The notes under the pieces: generated by a model
Seen by the model: the letters and a program-made list of their open reading frames with translations, nothing else
What the model was told of the DNA's origin: nothing
The model's database searches: none
Assembly: GCA_963930775.1 (NCBI GenBank)
Contig: OZ005707.1
Span: 496,001-560,000 of the forward strand
Source of the DNA: Cliona cf. orientalis
Lineage: Eukaryota > Porifera > Demospongiae > Clionaida > Clionaidae
DNA: 64,000 bases
Direction of reading: 5' to 3'
Translations under genes and position numbers: made by a program
Shown here: positions 14,201-26,296 of the stretch, piece by piece
Numbering within the stretch: position 1 is the first letter of the stretch
Layout of the letters: every line of letters starts with the position of its first letter

Positions 14201-16682
14201 CGGTGAAAATTTATATCGCAAAGGCAAGGAATCACCACTTTTTGAAGCAATTGTAAAGTGCTTTGACTATTTAGCCAGTATCGATTCAGATACTAGTGAA
14301 GATTTAGAACGGTTGAAAGGTACTCCATGCATCCCCGTGAACGCTGATGGGGACATGAGCGGTATTGAGAGACCAGTACTAGTTCCACCATGCCAAGTGA
14401 TCGCCGACTCCAGTGAAATCATAAAAGAGCTGGTTCCATTCCTGAATCCCCTTCCAGAAGCACTGTATTCTGCCCTCCCAACAGTACTCTCTGAAATTGG
14501 TGTGATGAAAGAAATCCAATATGATAATGTTAGGCACGCACTGCAAGTTATGCATGATCATGATGATCACCTCCGTGATCCTAACACAATAGTGAAACTA
14601 AAGATTATCCTGAAACAGCTTTATCATTGGCTGTGCAGATCCGATTCAGGCATCTTTTCACCTGGTGGCGAGCTACTCTACCTACCAAATAATCACAGGG
14701 AACTTGTCAGTAGTACAACACTGCTGTACAATGACAGGGACCATTACAAAGATGCACGACTGAACTATAAGTTCATGTCATTACTTGTGAGTGAACTTGA
14801 AGAACGAAATGAGTATGGGTTTTGTCTGAGAGATCTCTACAATACATTACCAGTTTCAGTGCGCCCTCTTGCACTCTCCTCTTATTGTGAGGAGCGACTA
14901 AGTAGCAGGTGTGAAGAGAGTCAAGTTCCGTTGACAGAATTTGCTGCTAAAATCAAGCAAGCTTTGAACCACCCAGATTTTGATCTGATTGCAGCATTCA
15001 AGGAGATTGTCCAAGCCAAGTTATCAAAAGTGTACACTGTGACCCATCCTGCTGTTGGGCAGTTTGAAGAAGGTCTGGCCATCTTTCATCAGGCAGTTTC
15101 TGTGAAGTCAATGAGAAATCTAGAAATTGATGTATTACTCAAATCCGGTCACGGGGTTAGAGGCATAGGAACGGCAATGGTGGATTTTTTGCTTGAAAGT
15201 AGTCATGACTATAGCACATTCTCCCTCTATATTGACTCAGATGCTGATGCTCTCACTCTTGGATTATTTGAATCTCTCACAGAAAACATAGTCATCCTTG
15301 TAGCCAGAATGAGCCACATAAACTTACAAGAGGATCCTTATTTCTTTGCCTCAGCCAAGGAAGCCATCGATATTCTCCTCAGAGGACCATCCCCTGATCA
15401 ACTGAAGAGACTATTAAACAAACTTGGAGTGAACATTGCTGTGATTATAATACACCCAGTTCATAAAACTGATGTTAGTCCAAAACTTGGTCAGCCCATT
15501 CCAACTTCATGGTATCATCGTCTCCATAGCGACATCAACAATGTCTTCAGATCCCATGAGTGGGTTGGTTATGAAGATAAAGATAATCACATAGTTTTTG
15601 CTCGCATTGAGTATCGTGTGGAAGAATTTCATGATACACTGCAGGAGGAATACAGGAGTGACGATGAAGAGGAGTATGAACTGGATAGTTATGTGATTAT
15701 GATATCATCGGAAGCAAATGAAGAGGAAGAGAGATGTAGACGAAATGTCAGTGTGGTAGAACTGTACAAGATCCTGCGATTGAAGCAAGTGCATGGAACC
15801 AATGAGATCGTACTTTATGATCCGGAGGGAACAGAAGTTCATTTGTGGGATGCGATCAAAGATGAGAAATTGAAGTCTATCCTAAGAAGGGTATATCAAG
15901 AATTGAAGCAGATATCGAGGATAAAAGACAGAGAGCAGAGAAGGAAAGCAATCAGAGCAATGCGGCTGAAATGGCATCCTGATAGGTGTGCGCATCCACT
16001 TGCAAAAGAGGCATTTCAGTATATGGAACCCCAAATAAAGCTACGTCTTGATAAAGGATTGCAACCAGAGGATCCAGAGCAGAGAGAACAATGTGAGTCT
16101 GACATTTACCACCCCCTCTGGGACAAAGAATTTGAAAGAATAAATCAGTTTGTTCAGATCGGAGTAGAGGCAAAGGAGTCTGAACAACAAACGTTAAGTA
16201 AGGGCCAGCCATCTACCATCAATAAGGCGATATTAGAATGTCAGGTGAAACCAGACCAGCATAAAGCAGAGGTATGGTTAAAGCAAGCTGAATATGACAT
16301 GGAAGCTCTGCAGGTTTTACTTCGATCAGGTTCACCCCAACTAAGTGCCCATGCTTGTTTTATGGCCAACCAAGTTGCTGAAAAGGTTCTACGGGCAGGA
16401 ATGTATACTCTCATTGGACTACAGTACCTTGATTTGACACATCACGACCTCAAGGGTTTTGCAGAAAAGATCGAAGCCAAATCTGGTGCCACTGGATTGA
16501 TAGAAGCAACAACTTCTCTCAATCATTACCTCAATACACGCTATCCAAACCGATATGGCCCATCACATAAAGTACCATCCGACGAATATCAACAGCAGGA
16601 TGCGAATGAAGCCGAGGAAAGTGCAGAAAAGCTATTACAGGATATTCGGCAATTGGTTCAGCAAAATCGCAGACAGCATTAG
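2240..16682 (+). CDS. Sacsin-like giant chaperone, paralogue 1
   Basis: Exons 2240-2252, 2664-2806, 3267-3525 and 3922-16682 join in phase to 4391 residues (human sacsin 4579). The start has A at -3 and G at +4. Three sacsin/HSP90-type ATPase repeats are seen by their N-boxes: ELIQNADDAGA at 53, ELIQNADDAGA at 1418, ELLQNADDAKA at 2396. Each is followed by a GxxGxGF.SVYH box (FGVGFCSVYHITD and relatives) and LFRFP. Near the C-terminus lie a DnaJ segment with HPD at 4157-4159 (LKWHPDR) and a HEPN domain from about 4254 (AEVWLKQAEYDMEAL). The N-terminal ubiquitin-like domain of human sacsin is absent. Family role: ATP-dependent chaperone/co-chaperone linked to HSP70, intermediate filaments and mitochondria. 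It is more diverged than paralogues 2 and 3: DnaJ KNPSPF is replaced by RCAHPL, and repeat 1 lacks a 15-residue Pro/Cys/Asp-rich insert. Confidence 0.93.
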
Positions 16683-17484
16683 TGCTTGTGTGTATCTCTA
16701 TAATAATTGGTACTTTTATAATGCAGAATTGTTACTAGTAATTACCATATTTTTCATAGCTAGCTAGCTGTATGACTTCATAAAATATGAATATTATAAT
16801 TATACACTGAATGACATGCAGTATGTAGGGAGAATTATATAATTATGCGTATATATGCATGTATCATAGTAAGTGTTAAACTTTATACCGGTAAGCACAG
16901 CATAGCTAAAAAAAGTTTGTACATAATAAAGATCAAAAATTATTATGTAGGCAATTTGTAATAGCTAATAATATTGAGGATCAGATACTACCCAATAAAT
17001 AAAAAAAAACTGCATAATATAATATTATTATAATGAAAAGCATACTCAGTAATCATAATTAACGCTCGGCGCGCATGCGCACGAGGGTTACGGTAGTCTG
17101 TCTCAGGTTTGTCTGTTTGTTTGTTTGTTACCAGTCTACTGCCTGCTTAAGACATTTATACAACAAAATGAACATACCAGCCAATTTTTCGCCGAACTCC
17201 AAAGGTTTTCAACTAAGGGATTTCGCTAAAAAGCTTTCTGTCACGAGTTATAGCTTATTCTTCATTTTAAGCATAGCAAAGTCAGCCATTTTTCATTCCC
17301 AGTACCGTAAACTAGGGTTAAATCCCCTCCGTATACTACTTGTGGTAATGTCTATAACCATATATGGCTACAGGATACAGTTCATAGGCCAGGCTCTATA
17401 GGGCAACCTCAATTGCGCAATCCATACCTGCCACGTGGCAGTGCTCCTGCAGTCTAGTACAGTGTCTCTGAGCAGTGTCTAATA
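16683..17484. other. 3' flank of sacsin-like gene 1 with poly(A) signals and dispersed repeat
   Basis: AATAAA occurs at 16925-16930 and 16994-16999, about 245 and 310 bp past the stop, and could end the sacsin transcript. The stretch about 16800-17035 resembles 48826-49075 in the same orientation (shared motifs CTGAATGACA, AGGGAGAA and GATACTACCCAA). A GC-rich word GCGCGCATGCGCACG at about 17068 resembles the repeat in the last intron of the aggregation-factor-like gene. I see no convincing gene. Confidence 0.5.
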
Positions 17485-17950
17485 AGGCCATACCAATTTG
17501 AATATATGTTTCTCGGACAGGCATGCCATCAAAAGAGACCCGGGTGGCAGGCAAAAAAAAAAAAAAAAAAAAATCTGAATCTGATTATTATCAATGCAAA
17601 GTTCAAACAAAACCACAATACAGTGACATAAAATTAATATAAAAGCCACATGTCTGTTAATAAAGCCCCAAAACTAATTAATTTTCCATACTTTAACGAT
17701 GCTTAGCCACGCAGATGACACAGCCATTTCTCTAATCAAAGATAGCTAGCTTGAGCTAGAACGAGAGATCAGCTGACAACAGCTTAGGCCGCATGTGCAC
17801 CGTTGATTACGTAGGACAGCACTTATGTGCATGTGCCTTGTCGATATACAGCATTTATTATTGACCACACCCTTTTTTTTTTTTTTTTGGAATTCAGCAA
17901 AATGTGACCCGGCCGGATCCGAGAAACATATATTCAAATTGGTATGGCCT
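17485..17950. mobile_element. Foldback / MITE-like element with 33-bp inverted ends
   Basis: The sequence starting AGGCCATACCAATTTG (17485) reappears inverted at the right end (to 17950), with about 33 bp near-identical through TATGTTTCTCGGA. A run of 21 A (17553-17573) near the left arm faces 16 T (17873-17888) near the right, extending the foldback. No clean target duplication: TA on the left, AA on the right. No transposase is inside. Confidence 0.7.
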
Positions 17951-18934
17951 AAATGCTCACCGTTCATCCTGATAACGTGTACACCATAGTTTATGGTCTC
18001 ATCTTAGAATTGAGTGAGTTGCATATACCGCATATAGTCACCATCCTGTCATAGCTTTATACGGTGCACGAGGCCAATCTTGGTTGTACGTGTATCTTTA
18101 TATGACAGTAGCTATCCAGTGCAGTCTACATGAATCTAGCAGCCTGGCCAGTATTGCTGTTTTAAATTATTGTGTTAGCTGGTTAGTATTTCAGAGCCAC
18201 ATACTGCATCAGCGCATCAGCACAATTATTGTAGCACTACAACAATAGCCAAAATATCGTATTCATCATAAAACTACTAGTATATTTACCACCAAATTAT
18301 CCTGACTTGTAATCTTAGCGCCATATCTACCATCAACATTTACTGTTAAACGCTGCATTTACGCCAAGCGTTCTGCACTTTAGTGCTCTAGTTATAGTAG
18401 TATCCACTCAAAAATAATGTATAGCTACAATCATACGTATACATTGGTAATCACTTATAATTAGAAAGCTCGATCTCACTATAATAATATTATAGTACTG
18501 CACTGATGCTTTTTCACTTATCCTAACACAGTGACACGTACCACTGTCAACATTAAAAAACTACAACACGACGTTATTCTACTCTCATATTATACTAATG
18601 CCCCATTATGGGGTTGGTGCCATTCACTTTTGAGATATAGAAGAATAATTTTTTTCATTTTGCAAACACTATTATTGTAGAATCGCTATAACCTGGTCAC
18701 TGTATATCACAGTAGTAGACTACTCACTCAATTCTCAGAAGTACAAGCATGGCCTATTTTGGAATCTTAAGCTTAGTAACTTAACCCTCGTTCTGAGTAA
18801 CTTTATCAAAGTTCCCTCTGATCAAGATCAATACAACCAATGCAACCTGATCAAAGGATAGCAAAAACATCATTAAAATTAATAATTAGGGAAGTGCACG
18901 CAATATTATTATTATGTCATTATGACATAGTATA
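17951..18934. other. AT-rich intergenic DNA with dispersed repeat
   Basis: No gene or RNA is recognised. About 18468-18575 matches 48025-48118 (shared AGTACTGCACTGAT and TTTTCACTTATCCTAACACA), marking a dispersed repeat family. The 3' end of the aggregation-factor-like transcript probably lies here. Confidence 0.45.
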
Positions 18935-21900
18935 TTAATTACATCTGCCTTCTTCAAACTGAGAGTAGGTGTAATTAGTTGCAAAGAGGTTTTCATCTCC
19001 ACCTTGAAGGATGTATTCCCTGTAGCGACCTTCAATTACAGAGTCATTTGGATCTGGTACTTCATAACTCGGCCCTGCCTGGGCGTTGCCAACGTAGAGG
19101 CAAGGCTTCCTAGTCAATTCCCAATTGAGGTGGTAGAAGTGGCCCAGGAATGACCTGGCAGGAGAAGATTCTGGCTCTACTGTCACAACATACACACGGC
19201 TTAGATCATAATCGGCAGGTAGATAAGTGATGTTGTACTCAAGTGCTTGCAGCTGGGTGTAGGTAACTGGTATGTTCCAGAATTGACCTGCAAAATAATT
19301 AACACTAGTGCTATGTTCTGCATAGTCGGTTCCCTATATTATTACCCCGCGCGCATGCGCAAGGGGTAAAGCAATCGGTTTGTATGTCTGTTGTTGTTGT
19401 AGTTGCCCCGCGCGCATGCGCAAGGGGTAAAGTGATCGGTTGTGTCTGTTGTTAGCACAAAAATCGCCGGATCTGGAGATCTAGGCATCTGAGCGACTCG
19501 TAAGTATAGTATATCCGTCGATATCGTCGAAACACTGGCTTCATTATGCTTCGAATCGTTTGGCAAGGTCCACAAGCATCGCAAATGCTGCATTTTGGCA
19601 TTTTGTTGGCCACGCCTATGTATATGGACACTACCCACCATGTGCTTTCTGCTCATGCGCACAACCTGGCACAATATTATGTAGGTAAAGGTCGTCGACA
19701 CTGCAGCGCGCGGGGTATGTGCTCTTTTGAGCTCTAGTTGTTGTTGTCGTCGGCACGAAAATCGCCAGATCTCGAGTTCTAGGCGTCTGTGCGTGTTGTA
19801 AGCACAACCAATCGATAGATATCGGTGAAAAACTGGTTTGTACGCGCTTCGAATTGCTCAAAAAGGCTTACTAGTGCTACAAATCGTGCATTTTCTGTTC
19901 TGTATGCCTGTGGTTTGTCGACCACACCCACTCTTTTAGTATGCTGATGCAACTGCGCATGCTCAAGCTCAGTGTTGAAAAGGGTCGTCAAGTCATAAAA
20001 CAGCTTTGCCCAAGTTGCAATATTGCAGAGTATTGCAAAGCGCGCGGGGTATGTGCTCTACAGAGCTCTAGTTATTATCATTATAATTATTCCCCGATCC
20101 AATATAGCTCCTGAGAAAATAATTAGCTCTAGATCTCTTTATGCCTGCAATACAGCAGAACCTAACCATAATATTAATTATAGTCACCCCTGCAGCTGAA
20201 TAAAAAGTGTCTCAGTGGATCACTGAAACACTACATTCAGGTTGCACATACCAATCAGTCCATGAGAAGAAGGTCTGAGATTCAATCCCCTGGCGATGAC
20301 AAATTTTATCGAGTCGTGACCGTTTTTGTTCTCACAGATCACCCACATCACTAGCATGACATTCTCACAGTTGGGGGCAGAGATACGCACTCGGTTTGGA
20401 TACTTTCGCACTGAAATACCGTCGCTCTCAAAGCTTTCCATGCTAGCCAATGACTGTGAGTTACCATCAGGTGTTTCAACATTTGCTGAACAGCCTTTAA
20501 GATCAACACGGATGTTGTGGCAAGAGCTATCACTCAATCCCCTAGCTCGGACACCAATAGCTCTGATGATATTCCCTTCCTCTGGGTTGTCCAGTGGTCC
20601 ATAGAAAGCATTCACATTGACACAGGTGTCTGATACAAGATTGAGAGTGGAGTTTGCGCGGCCAAACACCTCATAGCAGAGACTGTACTCCCTGCCATTT
20701 TCTGAGTAGACAGGTACAGTATAAACTACTGAACAGCCAAAAGGTATAACAGTGTCATTCCGGACAATTCCTAAAGATTCAGAAAGCATAATATTATACT
20801 CATGTGCCACAAGTAGTAATTACTACTATTTCATCATGAAAATTTTCATGATCATTCAACCCCAAATCTAGAGGAACCATCCCAGGCAAGCTAGCTTATA
20901 ATATTATAGTGTTAGATCTATGAGCCATGTTAATATTGAAGCTTACCACACTCTCTCCTCTGTGGTCGAAGTATCTGATCCCTCGCTGGAACTGCATAGC
21001 TTGTAGCAAAACTCTGCACCTCTGCCATACTTGTTGCATCAGCCTCAGTGCCATCCCTTCTCAGGAGGCTGCCTGAGCGAGAGCCACAGAGACCACAGAA
21101 GTCAGATATCGCACTGTTGTTTGGAGTACGGATGCTGATAAGGATGGTAGGATCAACATCACCTACGAACAGATAGAACAATATCAAGATCATCCACATA
21201 ATATATATAAAATCTGATATGACTGTACTATCACGACAATATTTTACAGTAAAACTATAGTAGCTTATTACCCCAGTTATGGATAATGTAAATATCGGTA
21301 TCCAGAGGATCACTTGAAGGAGTGTTGGAATCAAATGTGATGTTAGTCTGCCCCGGACCAATGCTCACACGCACAAGAGTGCCCCCATCAGCAAAATACT
21401 CAGCATTAGATGGAGTAGATGATAGTGGTGTCTGCCCGCCATCATCAAAAGACCCATCTTCTCTGCTGACATAGCGTAAATTGTTCACATGCAGACCCAC
21501 GGCTCCATTCTCCAGTGTTTCCGATATGTAGTCCACTGTCACTCTCACATCAAATCCTGGTATGGCATTGCAACTAGAAACAGCTGTGTACTCACAAGTA
21601 CCCATGAAGCGGTAATCTGACGTTTGAGTAAAAGCCTGTACTAGCTGGATCTCATCAATTCGACAGATCAGAACATCAGGTATATCTACAAAGGAAAATA
21701 ATTGTTAATAAAGCATGTTGTTCAGTACTTATACACGATAATACCACCACACAAAGAATTTGAGTTTAATTGCATATCAATTACAAATTTTGCGTAAAAT
21801 TTGAAATCATCAGCGAGCACAAGAACTTGCTTACTATTGGCCAGTGCACTCCTACATTTATAGCTACTTTGTTAATGTCATGAACATACTATCATCATCA

Positions 21901-24900
21901 ATGATGGTGACTTCTGCCACTGGCAGTGGAAGGTTAGGAGGTCGAGGAATAACCAGATTGGAGGCCGTAAATGTCACCATGAACACCTCTGGATTCTCTG
22001 GATCATCATCATCCTTGATTTGAACCTGCCCACAGGCCTCTGTATCATTTGGCTTAAATTCTACAGTTCCCAACCCAGGCTGGAAGTCAGTAGTGTCTAG
22101 AAAGAAATATGTATCATAAAGAGTAACTATACGTGTCCTAATGTCAGCTGAGGCACACTCAACAGACTAATAGAATGAGAACCGCACAAAAACGGCAAAT
22201 AATATTATATATACTGTGTGTGTGATGCTGACCATTTGCTGGATTGGAAACACCAGTCTCCTCTTCTGCATCAAACATAACTGTTATTGGCCCATCAGTG
22301 GTGATGTTCTTCATGAGACACACGGTGACAGTGCCGTTATTCTCATTAACAACCACATCCGTAGTGGAGAAGTCAATCCCAACAACTATAACAATGTGTG
22401 CACATGTGTTGAATGATTGGTAAAAGCTCTCTTGTGTACACACGAGACACTCACCATCATCGTCGATAATGGTGATGCATGACTCCCTATCACCAAATCT
22501 GGCACCAAGCGGATCTGAAGAAATCAGAGTCACCGAGAGCTCCTCGTTTGGTTCATTGCCGATCATATCATCAATGATTGGTACAATGCCACAACGTTTC
22601 TGCATGCCTTGATCGGATGGCATGAAAGTCACTATGATTGTTGTAGTACTGTAGTCAGCATCAGCTGCAAGACAATTCACATCGTGATGAACTACCAATT
22701 AAGAAAAATCATAGACACGTACTCAGACCAATGAAATATTTGCAAACTTAGATTGAAGATTGTGCTATAACGTGACTAAATTTTCATAGTCAATTAACTT
22801 CAAAACCTCTCTATAGCAGCTACATACTTAGAGCCTATCCATACCTGTGGCTTGGTTGGCTGCTCCACTCTTTGGTCCAGTCACTGCAGTGACAACGATG
22901 TTTCTGGCTAGTGGGCTGTTAGTGGTGATGCAAACTTCAACCATTCCCTCTGGCTCAGTGACGTTCACCATTGGTGGGCCAATATTGAATTCCGATACTA
23001 CAGGTACATGAGAAATTGTGATAGATAATGATATTAATGACTACTCTATTAATGTATGGAGAAAAAATTTCAATAGTATGTCAACAATAACTGTGATATG
23101 GGAGTGCAGGATGTTAGTTGTACATACACCTTATGGGTAGGATACAAAATTAATAATTATGTCAATTATTGACGGTATTTCTATCCATCATCATCACTTA
23201 CCATCATCATCGATGATTGTTACACATGTTTCAGCGTTCATGCCCACCATGATACTGGGATTTGATACATTAGTGATTCTCACAGAAAATAGCTCATTTG
23301 CTTCATGAAACAGATCATCAATGATCGGTACTCTGCCACAAACTCTCTGGCCATCAGAAGAAGGTTCAAATGTTATCATAAGTGTAGTAGTTGAATAATC
23401 ACTGTTAGCTGCAAGTATCCAATAAAGCTTAGCATGACTTGTATGCAGTATTTAATTTCATGCACAATTTAAGATTGATCACTAGATCAAATATTGTAGC
23501 TACCTGTGGCTTGGTCAGCAGCTCCAGTCTTGGGTCCAGTTTGAGCTGTGACTACCACTCGCTCAGCAATGCCAGTGCTGAGCACGAGGCACACCTCAAC
23601 CTCAGTTTCATTCTCAGGTACAGTGATATTAGGTCTCTCAACATTAACAATTGGTTCTGTGTGTGTGAGAAATTCATTTAATTAGTTAAAAGATTGGTTT
23701 ATTTGATTAGACTAAAAATTTTAAAATCCTAAAAGAAATAGAAAGAGAAGGAAGGTGGAAAGGGAGAAAGGCCTGGAGGGAGAAGAGTGCAGGTTTTGTA
23801 AATCTACGTAACTGGTACTGTATTAATCATTTAGCTCACCATCATCATCTCTGATGATTATGTGTGATTCATAATCATTGCCAAAGGATCCCTCAGGACT
23901 GGCAGATATGAGAGTAACAGAGAATTCCTCATCCGGCTCAATTCCAATTACATCATCAATAATTCGTACCACACCACACTGAGTTTGGACGGATAATATT
24001 GACTCCTTCGATGGCAGAAAGGTTAATGTAACAGCATTCATCTCAATATCTGTATTACATTGAAATTATTAGGGACTACACTAGGTGCATAATTTAAACG
24101 TGCAATGGCTATGTAAATAGCCATGAACTTGCCTGCTGCATGTTTCAATAATATGGCTAGTACCATACCTTTAGCAGGATTAGTATGTGATCCTTCTATT
24201 AGACTAGGTTTGGTAGTAACTTTAATTTCTCTAGCAAGTGAGCTGTTGGTGGTGATGCATATTTTAATTTCTCCGGCAGATTCAGGGACAGGTTGGGTCA
24301 ATGGTATAATGCTGAATTCTGGAACTGTACACAACATGTAAAGTTTGGATATCTGTCATAAATGCAAAATTATAAACCAACCATCATTATCCCTTATAAT
24401 GATATAGGCATGTGAAATTGCTCCCAACACACACTGTTCATTTGGTATATTGGTAAATTTTACGATGAACTCTTCATTGTTTTCATCAATTATGTCATCA
24501 TAAACTTCATACGTAACACATGACCTCTGCTTTGAGTCAGATGCCTCAATGAATATTGTTTGTGGAGCAGCATTAATGTCAGGGGTACCTACAGAGCACA
24601 GCAACAGTAAAATATGGAGCAAAATTGTTGCAACACAGTCTGACTATCGTACTAGTGTAAACATGTTTATCAGTTGTTAACAATGGGGTATTTCTTCTAT
24701 TTACATAATCCGTTTGTAGTGGTAGTGGATAGACAATAGGACTACCGAATGCAAAAAAAATCCCACAGGCACAGGTCAATAACATACACAATGACTATTA
24801 TTTACCAGCTGTGGAGTGATCAATTCTTTTTGCCGATAGCTCAACCACCACTTCAGTTCTTTCCATGTGTCCTTTGCTAGTGAAGAAGCATACCTCCACA

Positions 24901-25805
24901 GTGCCTTCATTCTCAATCACAGTGTACACTTGTCTTTCAAATGTGATACTCAGTACTGTAAATTATTACCGGTATGCATTAATGTATTCAATTTCACTCT
25001 TACTCACTGTCATTATCTTTGATTGTGACGTTGAGAATATTTTGAAAAAACACAGCATCTGTGCTTGGCAGAACTGAACTGGAAATCAATTCAAGAGTGA
25101 AATTTTCATCATGCTCTTGAGCAATGTTATCGGCATGAAATGACAACGTAATATTCCGAGGGCCTGGTTTTCGAACTCTCACTTTCACTCGACCAGTTTT
25201 TACGGAGTAATCCATGTTTCTACCTTTTCCTACAAGATTAGTGTTATCAATCACTAAGCCTAGAATCTGTAGCTATAGCTATGTATGTACATGTATGGAC
25301 TCACTTGCTGTGCCTGCTGTGTCATTAATGTGAAAGGCTAAATTATGATCAACTTGCATAGCACCCTTTTGAAAATCCACTTCTACTACATGGTCCAATC
25401 CTTCTACTCCAATGAAGGTCTCTTGAGAAAACCCAAAGACTATTATTTAACAGTGACATGTGCAGGCATGAAGATAATTCATGTTCACTTAAAAATTATG
25501 AATTGCACTCATACGTACCAATACAGGGACTACAACTGCTATTGGCGTGCCTGTAGGCTAGACCATTTGGATTCTCCACACAGCACTCTCTTGCAGTCAT
25601 CAAACCAATGACATCGCCTCTGCCGCAGCTGACAGTGGAGCTGCAAAATACCATCACATTCTGGAGCTCATGATCAGCCTGTGAAAGGCCACAAGAGAAC
25701 TAATTAGTGATTGAGCAAGTATAGGCTAATATATACCTTCAACAAAGTCGGTCCATATACTGAAATTAGTAGCAGCTCTATAGCTACCCAAACCATGTTC
25801 ACCAT
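18935..25805 (-). CDS. Secreted Calx-beta / vWD protein, sponge aggregation-factor type
   Basis: Eighteen exons join in frame to 1291 residues: 25805-25737, 25678-25519, 25421-25305, 25229-25008, 24955-24806, 24588-24382, 24324-24169, 24049-23840, 23656-23504, 23408-23202, 22997-22845, 22664-22455, 22385-22233, 22096-21890, 21685-21272, 21162-20947, 20770-20252, 19287-18935. Residues 1-23 look like a signal peptide (MVNMVWVAIELLLISVYG). Residues 24-76 form a Cys-rich module. Six Calx-beta domains follow (77-189, 190-308, 309-430, 431-550, 551-671, 672-791), ending in acidic motifs such as IIDDDG. Residues 792-1001 are vWD-like (FMGTCEYTAVSSC, then FCGLCGSRSG), and 1002-1291 are an unassigned Cys-containing region. 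No membrane anchor is seen. All introns after exon 1 are phase 1. Calx-beta + vWD + distinct C-terminus is the plan of demosponge aggregation-factor core proteins (extracellular adhesion, self-recognition); the last region may be their Wreath domain, which I cannot confirm. Confidence 0.85.
19343..20075. repeat. Imperfect tandem repeat element in last intron of the Calx-beta gene
   Basis: Two diverged units of about 300 bp lie head to tail (about 19446-19735 and 19745-20075). Both contain CGCCRGATCT near the start and GCGCGCGGGGTATGTGCTCT near the end. Two short copies of CCCCGCGCGCATGCGCAAGG precede them, 61 bp apart. TACCCCGCGCGC at 19343 is inverted at about 20040-20051, so the whole block may be one element with terminal inverted repeats. 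Confidence 0.6.
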
Positions 25806-25909
25806 TTCTCCACGAAAGTGCTTGGTACCTGATACGTACGTGCGCGCGCGCACGTACGGCGCGGCCGCCTAGCGCTCTCGTGACGTCATGACGTCACGGT
25901 TCAGATCAT
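25806..25909. promoter_or_regulatory. Candidate bidirectional promoter with tandem CRE sites
   Basis: Two perfect CREs (TGACGTCA) abut at 25881-25888 and 25889-25896. Next to them is a perfect 24-bp palindrome at 25835-25858 (arms CGTACGTGCGCG), followed by a NotI-like GCGGCCGC. The GC-rich patch stands out from AT-rich surroundings and lies directly upstream of the Calx-beta gene (minus) and of a possible plus-strand exon at 25910. CREB/ATF binding is inferred from motif only. Confidence 0.55.
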
Positions 25910-25999
25910 ATGGCGGCAAAATCAGGATTCTTGATCTTGAACCTTTCCGAGAAAATTGAGAGGAGACTGAGGAGTGAATACATGTACAGCAGACCTGAG
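25910..25999 (+). CDS. Possible orphan first coding exon (30 codons)
   Basis: An ATG in the context ATATGGCGG opens a 30-codon frame (MAAKSGFLILNLSEKIERR ...) ending exactly at a good donor, GAG|GTGAGG (26000), phase 0. It sits just beyond the tandem CREs, as a divergent partner of the Calx-beta gene would. I find no continuing exon: the next 300 bp are AT-rich and the sacsin gene 2 coding exon follows on the other strand. It may be a gene whose other exons lie within or beyond sacsin gene 2, a stranded remnant, or chance. I do not recognise the peptide. Confidence 0.3.
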
Positions 26000-26296
26000 G
26001 TGAGGAATTAATAGTCTCGTCCCCAGACCCCCAGTGCCAACTCAGTGCAAGTTACCATGCTATACAATGTAAGCTTACACATAAAAGTTTTATAGGGGAA
26101 ACAAATTTAACTCGTGCATGGTTGATATATATCTAATCATGGTTTAAATTGATCTAAGATGTTATTCAAACAATCAATTTTTCCCACAAAAATCACTACT
26201 AATTATGATTTAATACTAGCTACAGATACTATATATAATATTATACATGTACTAGTATTATAATATTTTTTTAAGTAACACACCCAACTAGCTAGC
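26000..26296. other. Intergenic, 3' flank of sacsin-like gene 2
   Basis: AT-rich with no gene seen. ATTAAA on the minus strand (26214-26209), about 83 bp past the sacsin stop, is a possible poly(A) signal. Confidence 0.35.

Noticed and set aside
17075..17401. Plus-strand 108-codon frame in the spacer after sacsin gene 1
   Set aside because: It starts in a dispersed GC-rich repeat, has low-complexity hydrophobic stretches and no recognisable domain or splice context.
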